The position numbers were made by a program, and so were the translations under genes. Under the pieces are notes generated by a model, which did not search any database, was not told the DNA's origin, and saw only the letters and a program-made list of their open reading frames with translations. Source: an uncultured Bacilli bacterium (GTDB taxonomy: Bacteria; Bacillota_I; Bacilli_A; RF39; UBA660). From it: a stretch of DNA of 43,903 nucleotides. Shown here piece by piece: positions 34,449-42,763 of the stretch. Where the stretch lies: the NCBI GenBank assembly GCA_947625635.1, contig CANQPA010000006.1:1-43903 (forward strand), in the 5' to 3' direction. How positions within the stretch are numbered: the first letter of the stretch is position 1; each line of letters starts with the position of its first letter.

Positions 34449-35723
34449 ATGTTTATTGATGAAGTGATTATTGAGTTAAATGCTGGGCGTGGCGGAAATG
34501 GCTGTATGGCATTTAGAAGAGAAAAATATATTGAAATGGGAGGACCATACGGCGGAAATGGCGGAAATGGTGGAAATATTGTTTTTGAAGTAGATGAAGG
34601 ATTAAATACACTTATAGATTTAAGATATAAAAAGTTGTATAAAGCAAAATCTGGAGAACACGGTGAGGGAAAAGGTTGTAATGGAAAAAATGCTGAAGAT
34701 TTAATTATAAAAGTACCTATTGGTACAGTAATAACGGATTTAGATACAAATTTAATCATAGGAGATTTAACTAAAAAAGGTGAAAAAGTAGTGGCTGCAT
34801 ATGGTGGAAGAGGTGGAAGAGGCAACATGTCCTTTGCAACTAGAAATAATCCAGCACCTGCATTTTGTGAAAACGGCGAACCTGGAGAATATAAAAAAGT
34901 CAAAGTAGAACTTAAATTATTAGCAGATGTAGGTCTTGTTGGGATGCCAAGTGTTGGGAAGAGTACTTTTATAAGTAAAGTAAGTTCAGCTAAACCAAAA
35001 ATAGCTGCGTATCATTTTACAACTTTAACTCCAAATTTAGGCGTTGTGAAAACTAAAGATAATAGGTCTTTTGTGATAGCTGATTTACCTGGTTTAATTG
35101 AAGGTGCTTCAAATGGTGAAGGGCTAGGAGACAAGTTTTTAAAGCATATTGAAAGAACAAGAATAATTGCTCATGTAATTGATATGTCTGGTATTGAAGG
35201 TAGAGACCCTTTAAGTGATTATAAAATCGTAAACAGAGAATTGAAAAATTTTAACGTGAAACTAATGGATAAACCACAAATAGTGATTGCAAATAAAATG
35301 GATATGGAGTCTTCTAAAAGTAATTTAGAAAAATTCAAAAAAGAAGTAAAATGTAATATATATCCAATTAGTGCGATTACTGGTAAAGGGCTAGATGAAG
35401 TTTTAATTGAAATAGCAAATATACTTGATAAAATTGAAAAATCGCCTTTGTATGAAGAAGAAAAATTTGAAAGTCACGTATTATATAAATTTAAGCAAGA
35501 GCAACCATTTAAAATAATTAAAGAAGGTAACATATTTGTAGTTTCTGGTGAAAAAGTAGAAAAATTACTTAAAATGACTTGGTTTTCAAGTGATGAGGCC
35601 TTCTTAAGATTTTCTAAAAAATTAAGAAAACTTGGCATAGATGAAAAATTAAAGGAAATGGGAATAAAAGATGGAGATACTGTTCGTATTTTAGATTATG
35701 AATTTGAATATAGAGCCGATTAG
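34449..35723 (+). CDS. obg: GTPase Obg (ribosome assembly / stress)
   Basis: The 424-residue essential GTPase acts in late 50S subunit assembly. The glycine-rich Obg fold covers 1-158 (ELNAGRGGNGCMAFRREKYI, GGPYGGNGGNGG, GGRGGRGNMSFAT). The G domain covers about 159-330 with GMPSVGKST (G1), TTLTPNLG (G2), DLPGLIEGAS (G3) and ANKMD (G4). The C-terminal OCT domain covers about 345-424 (FKIIKEGNIFVVSG ... FEY), as in Bacillus and Staphylococcus Obg. ATG 34449 follows GAGGTGATTTT; TATAAT at 34427-34432 is a probable -10. Here it follows the OapA-like gene and not rpmA, as is usual in Bacilli. Confidence 0.96.
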   Translation: MFIDEVIIELNAGRGGNGCMAFRREKYIEMGGPYGGNGGNGGNIVFEVDEGLNTLIDLRYKKLYKAKSGEHGEGKGCNGKNAEDLIIKVPIGTVITDLDTNLIIGDLTKKGEKVVAAYGGRGGRGNMSFATRNNPAPAFCENGEPGEYKKVKVELKLLADVGLVGMPSVGKSTFISKVSSAKPKIAAYHFTTLTPNLGVVKTKDNRSFVIADLPGLIEGASNGEGLGDKFLKHIERTRIIAHVIDMSGIEGRDPLSDYKIVNRELKNFNVKLMDKPQIVIANKMDMESSKSNLEKFKKEVKCNIYPISAITGKGLDEVLIEIANILDKIEKSPLYEEEKFESHVLYKFKQEQPFKIIKEGNIFVVSGEKVEKLLKMTWFSSDEAFLRFSKKLRKLGIDEKLKEMGIKDGDTVRILDYEFEYRAD

Positions 35724-35749
35724 GTATTTGTTTGATATAAATTACAAAT

Positions 35750-35780
35750 AAAAAAAAAGAAATTTCTTTCTTTTTTTTTT
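35750..35780 (+). terminator. A/T-rich terminator after obg
   Basis: A run of A, then AGAAATTTCT and a long run of T. The stem is entirely weak except for the two G/C pairs, but the long T tract and the position after obg make termination likely, perhaps in both directions. Confidence 0.5.
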
Positions 35781-35813
35781 AGACATGATATAATATATTT
35801 AGTGGTGATATTT

Positions 35814-36539
35814 ATGCTGTATACATCAACAAAAAATCAAAGAATTAGGCAATTAAAAAAATTAAATCAGAAGAAGTATAGAGATGAATCTAATGAATTT
35901 TTAATAGAAGGTGAACATTTAGTACAAGAGGCTTACCAAAAAGGATTTTTAAAGGAATTATTTTTAAAACAGGGAATAGATTTTAAATTAGATGTGAAAA
36001 CTAGTTACATAACTAATGATGTTTTAAAATATGTAAGTAATTTAGATAATTCTTCGGGTATTATAGGGTTATGTGATAAAATTAATTCTGATACAATTGG
36101 AAATAAGGTATTAATATTAGATGAAATTCAGGATCCAGGTAACTTAGGAACAATAATTAGAAGTGCTGTTGCGTTTAATATTGATTCAATTATCTTAAGT
36201 GATAATACTGTCGATTTGTATAATGATAAAGTGTTACGTGCAACTCAAGGTATGATATTTAATATAAATATTATTAAGAAAAATTTATTATCATTTATAC
36301 CAGAATTAAAAAATAATGGATATAAAATTTATGGTACGAGGGTAAATTGTGGAAAAAATTTAAAAAATATTGAAAAGAATAAAAAATTTGCTATAATAGT
36401 TGGTAACGAGGGAAATGGAATTAAAAAAGATATATTAAATTTATGTAGTGATTATATTTATATAGATATGAATAAAAATTGTGAAAGTTTGAATGTTGCA
36501 GTTGCGACTAGTATAATACTATATGAATTAGATAAGTAG
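35814..36539 (+). CDS. TrmH/SpoU-family RNA methyltransferase (YsgA-like)
   Basis: A 241-residue SPOUT enzyme that methylates ribose 2'-OH, probably on 23S rRNA. The N-terminal substrate-binding part (STKNQRIRQLKKLNQKKYRDE ... FLIEGEHLVQEA) is like Bacillus YsgA. The knotted SAM domain has LDEIQDPGNLGTIIRSAVAFNID, IIVGNEGNGI and SLNVAVATSIILYEL, the three SpoU motifs. I prefer ATG 35814, after GGTGAT (35804-35809), over GTG 35802, which would put the ribosome site inside the gene. TATAAT at 35789-35794 with TGA before it is a likely -10 box. The target nucleotide is not known from sequence. Confidence 0.9.
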   Translation: MLYTSTKNQRIRQLKKLNQKKYRDESNEFLIEGEHLVQEAYQKGFLKELFLKQGIDFKLDVKTSYITNDVLKYVSNLDNSSGIIGLCDKINSDTIGNKVLILDEIQDPGNLGTIIRSAVAFNIDSIILSDNTVDLYNDKVLRATQGMIFNINIIKKNLLSFIPELKNNGYKIYGTRVNCGKNLKNIEKNKKFAIIVGNEGNGIKKDILNLCSDYIYIDMNKNCESLNVAVATSIILYELDK

Positions 36540-36546
36540 GTGTTTT

Positions 36547-37032
36547 ATGGAATACATATACATAGGCAAACTTGTAAATACACACGGTATTAAAGGTGAG
36601 GTTAGAATAATTAGCGATTTTAAATTTAAAAATGATGTTTTTTTGCCAAATAATACTATATATATTAACAAGCAGAAATATAATATAGTTTCATATAGGC
36701 ATCACAAAACATTTGATATGCTAATTCTAGATGGTATAAATAATATTGACGATGCTTTGAAATTAAAAGGAAGCAACGTATATATAAACAAAAATGATTA
36801 TGTTTTTGATGATTATTTAGATGAAGATTTAATTGGAATGTTAGTTTATGATAATGAAAGATACAAAGGAAAAGTAGTAGACATATATAAAACAAATTAT
36901 AATACTATATTAGTTATTGATGGTATAAAACACCACTTAGTACCGAATATTAAGCAATTTATTAATAAAATAGATTTTAACAATAAAAAAATATATGTTA
37001 ATTATATAGCGGGGTTAGATAATGAAAATTGA
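36547..37032 (+). CDS. rimM: 16S rRNA processing protein RimM
   Basis: A 161-residue assembly factor for the 30S subunit head that binds S19. The N-terminal RimM barrel shows IYIGKLVNTHGIKGEVRI and the C-terminal PRC-barrel shows DEDLIGMLVYDNERYKGKVVDIY and HHLVPNIKQFI. It starts 7 nt after the methyltransferase gene, with TAGGTGTTTT as ribosome site, and overlaps trmD by 11 nt. The usual neighbours rpsP and rplS are absent on both sides, so only the core pair is kept. Confidence 0.93.
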   Translation: MEYIYIGKLVNTHGIKGEVRIISDFKFKNDVFLPNNTIYINKQKYNIVSYRHHKTFDMLILDGINNIDDALKLKGSNVYINKNDYVFDDYLDEDLIGMLVYDNERYKGKVVDIYKTNYNTILVIDGIKHHLVPNIKQFINKIDFNNKKIYVNYIAGLDNEN

Positions 37033-37690
37033 TATTTTGTCACTTTTTCCGAGTATGTTTGATGGTTTTAAAAATGAGTCAATTATAAAAAGAGCTATAG
37101 ATAGAAATTTAGTAGAAATTAATATACATAATATTAGAGACTATTCTAAAGATCCGCATAAAAAAGTAGATGATTATGGTTTTGGTGGAGGCGCAGGAAT
37201 GGTTTTAATGCCACAACCAATATTTGACGCCGTAGCCGATCTAAAAAAGGATAATTCAAAAGTGATATTAATGACACCTCAAGGTATTAAATATAATCAG
37301 AAGAAGGCATATGAATTATCACTTGAAAATCATTTAATAATAATTTGTGGACACTACGAGGGATTTGATGAACGCATAAGAAGCATTGCTGATATGGAAA
37401 TAAGTATTGGTGATTTTGTATTAACAGGTGGTGAAATTCCAGCAATGGCCATTAGTGATAGTATAATTAGACTATTGGACGGTGTAATAGAAAAAGAATC
37501 GCATTTAAATGACTCGTTTAATAATAATTTGCTAGATTATCCAGTCTATACACATCCAAAAGAGTATAATGGTATGAAAGTTCCAGATATTCTTTTATCC
37601 GGACACCATGCTAATATAGAAAAGTGGAGAATCGAACAACAAAATAAAAGAACAAAAGAAAGAAGACCTGATTTGTTAGAAGAGAGATGA
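37022..37690 (+). CDS. trmD: tRNA (guanine37-N1)-methyltransferase
   Basis: A 222-residue SPOUT enzyme making m1G37 in tRNAs, which prevents frameshifting. Motifs: MKIDILSLFPSMFDGF, YGFGGGAGMVLMPQPI, GHYEGFDERI and IGDFVLTGGEIPAMAISDSI, which forms the knot with the SAM site. ESHLNDSF and LDYPVYTHPKEYNG complete the family set. Full length, with an 11-nt overlap with rimM. The stop is TGA, direct evidence for TGA as a stop codon in this genome. Confidence 0.96.
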   Translation: MKIDILSLFPSMFDGFKNESIIKRAIDRNLVEINIHNIRDYSKDPHKKVDDYGFGGGAGMVLMPQPIFDAVADLKKDNSKVILMTPQGIKYNQKKAYELSLENHLIIICGHYEGFDERIRSIADMEISIGDFVLTGGEIPAMAISDSIIRLLDGVIEKESHLNDSFNNNLLDYPVYTHPKEYNGMKVPDILLSGHHANIEKWRIEQQNKRTKERRPDLLEER

Positions 37691-37694
37691 TTAT

Positions 37695-38153
37695 ATGAAT
37701 GAAAAACATTATTATATATATAAAAACGGCTCAAGTAGAGAAATAGTTTATATAGACTATAACAGATTAAAGGGTTTTAACTTTCAACCTAAGAATAATG
37801 TTAAATATGATGGAATAATGGTTAATAAAATGGTTATAATAAAGCCATCAATGATAGAAAAAATATTGAGAAGGAAAATTAAAAAAAAGCTAGACTTATA
37901 TTTAAAATTAATTATTAATTTTATTGATAGTGATGATAGTTCAGATAGTGATGCGTTAAGAGAAGCATTAAATGATTTGGGGCGATATAAAAATATAGTT
38001 CAATATAAATATAAAAAATATTTAGATGAAAAATATTTTAATATACTATTAAAAAAAATATTAATATTGGAGTATGAATTAAATTCAAAATTAGTTAATT
38101 ATAATTCATTTGATTATGATAAAGAAATAATGTCTCAGGGAAGAAGAAGATAA
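37695..38153 (+). CDS. Hypothetical protein, 152 aa
   Basis: I do not recognise this protein. It is soluble and basic overall, with a Lys-rich segment (RRKIKKKLDLYLK) and an acidic Ser/Asp patch (DSDDSSDSD) in the middle. The final third is helical and ends SQGRRR, an Arg triplet ending also seen in the unrelated unknown at 1327-1902. It begins 4 nt after trmD and so is probably co-transcribed with obg-side translation genes. Ribosome site GAGAG before ATG 37695 is weak. Confidence 0.72.
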   Translation: MNEKHYYIYKNGSSREIVYIDYNRLKGFNFQPKNNVKYDGIMVNKMVIIKPSMIEKILRRKIKKKLDLYLKLIINFIDSDDSSDSDALREALNDLGRYKNIVQYKYKKYLDEKYFNILLKKILILEYELNSKLVNYNSFDYDKEIMSQGRRR

Positions 38154-38296
38154 GTTTATATTTATTTTCTTATTTTTTTTATTAATAATTATTTGATGGA
38201 TAATGGTACAATAAAAAAAATAGCTATAGTAAAATGAAGAAAATATTACATTAATAAATATCGTTATGCTACAAATAATTTCTAAAAATTACACTA

Positions 38297-38325
38297 TTGA
38301 TAATTTTTAATTTTTATGCTATATT
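38297..38325 (+). promoter_or_regulatory. Promoter of the acidic protein / pilin-like gene pair
   Basis: TTGATA (38297-38302), 17 bp, TATATT (38320-38325), with TGC as extended -10. The roughly 140 bp between the unknown gene ending at 38153 and this promoter hold only AT-rich sequence; I see no strong terminator there. Confidence 0.65.
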
Positions 38326-38342
38326 AAAAATAGGTGATACGG

Positions 38343-38732
38343 GTGAGTAAAGAAAGAGAAAATAAAAATGAAATGTCGAATGAATTTATCGAGAAAAAAA
38401 ATAATAATAATAAATATTTAATAGTTATATTTTTATATATCTTCGTAATAATTTTATCTATATTTTTAGTCTTAGGATTAAAGAATAAAAAAGATGATGT
38501 ATTAGATAAGATAAACGAAAATAATAATTATGTTGAAGATGGTGAGATAGACAATAATAATTTGGAAGATAATTATATTGATGGGGAACAAGAAATTACT
38601 GATGATTCTGATGTAGAAAAAGATATTGATATTGATGCCAACGATAGTAATAATAGCGATAATGAAGACAATATTAATAGTAGCGATAGAGAAATTAACG
38701 ATTTAGAAACTTTCGTTGATATGCTTGGTTAA
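38343..38732 (+). CDS. Single-pass membrane protein with very acidic low-complexity tail
   Basis: About 129 residues. I choose GTG 38343, which follows AGGTGAT (38332-38338) with good spacing; an earlier in-frame GTG at 38334 lies inside that site. A Lys/Asn-rich N-terminus, one strong helix (about 23-45), a KNKK stop and then about 80 residues of Asp, Glu, Asn and Ser follow. The tail resembles a disordered spacer. It ends LETFVDMLG, perhaps a short docking peptide. It is co-transcribed with the pilin-like gene 13 bp downstream. Function unknown. Confidence 0.72.
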   Translation: MSKERENKNEMSNEFIEKKNNNNKYLIVIFLYIFVIILSIFLVLGLKNKKDDVLDKINENNNYVEDGEIDNNNLEDNYIDGEQEITDDSDVEKDIDIDANDSNNSDNEDNINSSDREINDLETFVDMLG

Positions 38733-38745
38733 ATTAGAGGAATAT

Positions 38746-39672
38746 ATGAAAAAAAATGGTTTTACATTAGTAGAATTATTAGGCGTTATTGTTCTTCTTG
38801 CACTAATTTTTACATTAGTTTTCCCCAGTGTTCAAAATATTATTAACGAGAGTAGAACATCGACATATGAAAATCAAATTAGGACAATATTGGATGCAAC
38901 GTATAATTGGTCTTTAAAAAATATGAACTTGCTTCCAGATGAGGGGAAGGTTACTTATATAACTTTGAGTGAGTTAAAATCATATGGATTTGTAGATACA
39001 AATATAGTTAATCCAATTACCGACGAACCTTTTCCAGATAATTTGGTTATAAGTATTGCTGATGTGGGTAATAGTTATAAAAATAATAGCAATTTGTCAA
39101 TAAAAAATGGAAGGTATTTATATACAGTAGAATTAGAACTGACTAATTCTAGCGTTAATTCAACAAATCGTCCAATAATACAATTAGAAGGTTTATTGCA
39201 AAATTCTAAAGGAGATTATGTAACCGTTGTGGATTTAAATGGCGAAATTGAAAATGCAATATATCACGCAACTTCGAGTGATGGAGTTGATTTGACTGAC
39301 AAGGTTATAGTCACTACTATCAATGATGGAGTTGCGGTTGAAAAAATTGATACTTCAAAAGTTGGAATATATCAAATTAAATATACTGTTGTTGATAATA
39401 GAGGTAATTCTGCAACTGTAATTAGAAATGTTATAATAGGTGATACTGAGCCACCAGTACTAGTTTTACCCCCTAGCAAAACTTTATCTTTAACTGAGGT
39501 TAACTATGATTTAATGGAAGGAGTAATCTGTACTGATAATAGTACAATTTGTAATGTTTCAACAGAAGGCTCAATAAAATTTGGCGTTGCAGATAAATAT
39601 ATTATAGAATATACCGCAAAAGATCCAGCTGGAAACACTACTACTGGAAGGAGAGTCATAACTGTTGAATAA
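38746..39672 (+). CDS. Type IV pilin-like surface protein with Ig-like domains
   Basis: A 308-residue protein that starts MKKNGFTLVELLGVIVLLALI, a textbook class-III/prepilin signal: short basic leader, G|F cleavage point, Glu at +5 and a 20-residue hydrophobic helix. Residues about 25-160 resemble a pilin head. Residues about 165-230 and 235-308 look like Ig-like (DUF5011-type) domains, the second with GDTEPPVLVLPPSKTLSL and YTAKDPAGNTTTGRR. ATG 38746 is preceded by AGAGG; longer in-frame starts are unlikely. No peptidase, ATPase or platform gene is nearby, so it depends on machinery elsewhere or is a membrane-held adhesin. Confidence 0.82.
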   Translation: MKKNGFTLVELLGVIVLLALIFTLVFPSVQNIINESRTSTYENQIRTILDATYNWSLKNMNLLPDEGKVTYITLSELKSYGFVDTNIVNPITDEPFPDNLVISIADVGNSYKNNSNLSIKNGRYLYTVELELTNSSVNSTNRPIIQLEGLLQNSKGDYVTVVDLNGEIENAIYHATSSDGVDLTDKVIVTTINDGVAVEKIDTSKVGIYQIKYTVVDNRGNSATVIRNVIIGDTEPPVLVLPPSKTLSLTEVNYDLMEGVICTDNSTICNVSTEGSIKFGVADKYIIEYTAKDPAGNTTTGRRVITVE

Positions 39673-39698
39673 AATAGAACAATTTGTTCTATTTTTTT
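39673..39698 (+). terminator. Intrinsic terminator after pilin-like gene
   Basis: AATAGAACA (39673-39681) and TGTTCTATT (39685-39693) form a perfect 9-bp stem followed by a T run, immediately after the stop codon. Confidence 0.92.
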
Positions 39699-39733
39699 AT
39701 TAAAAAAATTAATAAGAACGATTAAAATTTACT

Positions 39734-39761
39734 TTGACTTTGTTCATTTATATGGTATAAT
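39734..39761 (+). promoter_or_regulatory. Promoter of the CotH-VTC-DUF4956 operon
   Basis: TTGACT (39734-39739), 16 bp, TATAAT (39756-39761), with TGG as extended -10 element. Confidence 0.75.
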
Positions 39762-39791
39762 ACATAACATATAAAAAAAGGAGAATGTTTT

Positions 39792-41333
39792 ATGAATGCA
39801 AATAAAATAAAAATATTTTTATTCATAATACTAATAATTTTCTTGATTTTACTATTTATATTTAGTATATTTGGAATGTCTATATCATTATTAAGTGTAG
39901 AGAATATAAAAAGTTCAAGAAAAGAAAAAAATAATCTTATAAATGATTTAAAAATTAATGGTGTGAATGCAGTTTATGATGAAAATAGTAATATATATTA
40001 TTATTCGATTAATAATCAATATGAGAACAAAAATTATATTTTAAAGCTTGAACTAGATAAAGGATATAAGTACAAAATTATAGATAATAGTCTAAATATT
40101 GTAAAAGTGACGTATGATACACCAATAAAAATTATTATATATAATAACAAGTATTATTGTGAAATCAAATTACAATTTACTAATTTGCCGATAATATCTA
40201 TAAATACAAGTGATGAAATAACCGTTAATGATACTAGAACTGAATTTGAATATATTAATACAAATACTAAAAATGTTACAATAAGTAATAATGCAATGAT
40301 ACATATTAGAGGTGCATCATCATTATCATTTGATAAAAAGTCATATAAAGTAGAAATGTATAATAAAGATTTTTCTAAAGAAAAAAATGTTACAATAAGT
40401 AACTTTTATCAAGGCTCTGATTTTATTTTAGATGCTGTGTACAGAGATCCTTCAAAAATAAGAAATTTACTATCGATACAATTATGGAATTCAATATCTG
40501 AAGATTTTTCAGAAGTAAAAGTAAATAGTGAATTTGTGGAACTTTTTATAAACGATGAATATAAAGGATTATATTTATTTACAGAGCCAATAAATAGGAA
40601 GAAACTAAATTTAAAAAAAAGCAATTCAAATGATACAAGTATTATAATTAAAACAAATGGCTGGTACATGGTAGATGATAATAGTAATTTTAAAAATATA
40701 ACTGATCAATCTTATTTGTTTTATGAAATTAAATATCCAAATGACAATGAATTATTTCCTAAAGTATGGGATAAATTTATGAATATGATATATAGTTATT
40801 ATAGTTCCGATGAGCAAAATACTTTTGAAATTATAAGCAATACTTGGAATTTAAAAAATTATATAGATGTTATAATCTTTAACGCATTTATTGATAATAC
40901 AGACAACAATCTTGCAAAAAACAACTATTTTTATATGAATAGTTTAAATTCTAAGGAGCTCTATATTCAACCTTGGGACATGGAGTATAGTTTTGGATTA
41001 GAATATAGTTTTAATCCAAATGAAAATTTTGCAAGTAAAAATTACGATAATTATAAAAATATTAAGACCCTATTTAAACATGAATATTCAGATGAAATAA
41101 ATCAATTATTAATAGATAGATATTGGAATCTAAGAAAAAATATAATAACAGAGGATTATTTTGACAATTTGCTAGATTGTTATTTAAATGAATTATCAAA
41201 AGGTTCAGCTAAAAGAGATGCAAAGATTTGGTATGAGTATGATGTAGAAAAGGAAATAGAAGAAATAAGGTATTGGATATATCAAAGGATAAATGTTTTC
41301 GATAAATATGTGAGTGATTTAGAAAATGAATAG
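39792..41333 (+). CDS. CotH-family kinase-like surface protein
   Basis: A 513-residue protein with a membrane helix near the N-terminus (about 8-32), so it lies outside the membrane. The CotH fold begins near residue 160: IHIRGASSLSFDKKSYKVEMYN, DFILDAVYRDPSKIRNLLSI, VELFINDEYKGLYLFTEPI and NNYFYMNSLNSKELYIQPWDMEYSFG. The last gives the conserved Asp of the kinase-like active site. In Bacillus CotH phosphorylates spore-coat proteins; in non-sporing bacteria its substrate is unknown. AAGGAG precedes ATG 39792. It overlaps the VTC-domain gene by 8 nt, the first step of a widespread three-gene set. Confidence 0.9.
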   Translation: MNANKIKIFLFIILIIFLILLFIFSIFGMSISLLSVENIKSSRKEKNNLINDLKINGVNAVYDENSNIYYYSINNQYENKNYILKLELDKGYKYKIIDNSLNIVKVTYDTPIKIIIYNNKYYCEIKLQFTNLPIISINTSDEITVNDTRTEFEYINTNTKNVTISNNAMIHIRGASSLSFDKKSYKVEMYNKDFSKEKNVTISNFYQGSDFILDAVYRDPSKIRNLLSIQLWNSISEDFSEVKVNSEFVELFINDEYKGLYLFTEPINRKKLNLKKSNSNDTSIIIKTNGWYMVDDNSNFKNITDQSYLFYEIKYPNDNELFPKVWDKFMNMIYSYYSSDEQNTFEIISNTWNLKNYIDVIIFNAFIDNTDNNLAKNNYFYMNSLNSKELYIQPWDMEYSFGLEYSFNPNENFASKNYDNYKNIKTLFKHEYSDEINQLLIDRYWNLRKNIITEDYFDNLLDCYLNELSKGSAKRDAKIWYEYDVEKEIEEIRYWIYQRINVFDKYVSDLENE

Positions 41334-42006
41334 TAATTTTAGAAATGAGATAAAATATTCGATTACGAATAATGATTTTTATATTATTGATCATAATTTG
41401 AAGGTATTATTAAAAAAAGATTCAAACTGTAAAGGAGAATTTTATACAATATCAAGTATATATTTTGATAATTATAGTAGAACGTCTTATAATCAGGTAA
41501 AAAATGGTATTAGTGAAAGATGGAAATATAGAATAAGGTTTTATAACTATGATGATTCGTATATTAAATTAGAGAAGAAATATAAAGTTAATGGATTAAC
41601 TGACAAAAAAAGTGTTACAATAACAAGAGATATATTTGATAATATATTAAAAAACAAATTAAAAATTGAAAAATCTAATAATGCACTATTAAATGAATTT
41701 ATAATAAAAATGAAAACAGAATTATTAAGGCCAATTATATGTATTGAATATGATAGAATACCATATATATATAAAACGGGTAATGTTAGAGTAACTCTTG
41801 ATTATAATATAAGGTATACTAAGGACTATACTAATTTATTTGATGATCAAAAAAAAGTGTATTATTTAAATGACAAAATATTAGAAGTGAAATATAGTGA
41901 GTTTTTACCTGATTTTATTAGATACAGGTTAGAGTTGAACCATTTACAACAAACTTCATTTTCTAAATTTAATAATTGTATAGATAATTTAAGCAGGAGG
42001 TTTTAA
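41326..42006 (+). CDS. VTC-domain polyphosphate polymerase-like protein
   Basis: The 226-residue protein contains the VTC tunnel-fold domain, which in yeast Vtc4 makes polyphosphate from ATP. The visible signature is RNEIKYSITNNDF near the start, then ISSIYFDNYSRTSYNQ, ERWKYRIRFYNY, YIKLEKKYKVNGLTDKKSV and a late ILEVKYSEFLPDFIR. The alternating Lys/Arg/Glu residues line the tunnel in relatives. It is soluble and presumably cytoplasmic. It overlaps the CotH gene and is followed after one base by the DUF4956 membrane protein, so the three products probably work together. Confidence 0.88.
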   Translation: MNSNFRNEIKYSITNNDFYIIDHNLKVLLKKDSNCKGEFYTISSIYFDNYSRTSYNQVKNGISERWKYRIRFYNYDDSYIKLEKKYKVNGLTDKKSVTITRDIFDNILKNKLKIEKSNNALLNEFIIKMKTELLRPIICIEYDRIPYIYKTGNVRVTLDYNIRYTKDYTNLFDDQKKVYYLNDKILEVKYSEFLPDFIRYRLELNHLQQTSFSKFNNCIDNLSRRF

Positions 42007-42007
42007 T

Positions 42008-42688
42008 ATGATTTTAAAGATTACTTTTGATGATATTTTTAAAGATAAGTTTTTAAGCAACTTCTCGTCAAATATATCACTTTCAACTATATGTGTTACC
42101 TTAATATATGCATTTTTATTATCATTAGTTGTATTTTTTATATATAAGTTTACAAGCAAGAATGTCATATATTCAAAAAAATTTAATATATCTATGAGTT
42201 TAATGTCAATTGTAACAGCTGCAATTGTTTTATCAATGCAGGCAAATATTACTGTATCACTTGGTATGGTTGGTGCTCTTTCAATCGTAAGATTCAGAAC
42301 GGCTATAAAAGAACCAAGAGACTTATTATTTCTTTTTTGGAGTATATCTAATGGTATAATAATTGGGGCTCAAATATATTCAATTGCTTTAGTGTTAGCT
42401 TTAGTACTTTCAATTGCAATGCTTTTTTATGATTTAATACCAGAAAAGAAAATTCCATATTTGTTAGCTATATATTTTAAAAATGTTAAATCTAGAGATA
42501 TAGAGGTTATACTTAAAAGTTATAAAGTTAAGTATAAATTGAAATCTCAAAATATATCCAATAAAGAATCTAGTTATATATATGAAATAAAGGTAAAAAA
42601 GAACAATGACTTTGTAAATGAAATAGTGAAGATAAAAGGGGTTAGTGAGGTAAATTTAATGACTCAAGATGGAGAAATTAATTATTAG
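42008..42688 (+). CDS. DUF4956 membrane protein
   Basis: A 226-residue protein with four hydrophobic helices (about 30-48, 65-87, 105-125 and 125-145) and a soluble C-terminal domain of about 75 residues. The core ITVSLGMVGALSIVRFRTAIKEPRDLLFLFW is the DUF4956 signature. Its GALSIVRFRT segment is nearly invariant in the family. CAGGAGG before ATG 42008 is a strong ribosome site inside the end of the VTC gene. It is the membrane member of the CotH-VTC-DUF4956 set; no biochemical function is established. Confidence 0.9.
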   Translation: MILKITFDDIFKDKFLSNFSSNISLSTICVTLIYAFLLSLVVFFIYKFTSKNVIYSKKFNISMSLMSIVTAAIVLSMQANITVSLGMVGALSIVRFRTAIKEPRDLLFLFWSISNGIIIGAQIYSIALVLALVLSIAMLFYDLIPEKKIPYLLAIYFKNVKSRDIEVILKSYKVKYKLKSQNISNKESSYIYEIKVKKNNDFVNEIVKIKGVSEVNLMTQDGEINY

Positions 42689-42690
42689 TA

Positions 42691-42716
42691 AAAATAAGCT
42701 TAGATGCTTATTTTTC
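42691..42716 (+). terminator. Intrinsic terminator after DUF4956 gene
   Basis: AAAATAAGC (42691-42699) pairs with GCTTATTTT (42706-42714) around a 6-base loop and is followed by T residues. Confidence 0.88.
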
Positions 42717-42717
42717 T

Positions 42718-42747
42718 TTGACTTTAAAAGTCTAAATGTGCTATAAT
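42718..42747 (+). promoter_or_regulatory. Promoter of parE with internal palindrome
   Basis: TTGACT (42718-42723), 18 bp, TATAAT (42742-42747) with TGC before it. A perfect inverted repeat GACTTTAAAAGTC (42720-42732) covers the end of the -35 box and part of the spacer, so it could be an operator. Confidence 0.7.
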
Positions 42748-42763
42748 GATAAAGGTGATAACG

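Noticed and set aside
34421-34903. A 160-codon antisense frame over obg, rich in Pro and Phe
   Set aside because: It mirrors the glycine-rich GGN repeats of the Obg fold on the other strand; no ribosome site and no sensible protein.
38154-38296. Terminator between the unknown gene at 37695 and the next promoter
   Set aside because: Only a weak ATAAG/CTTAT pairing with a 14-base loop precedes a T run; not strong enough to list as a feature.
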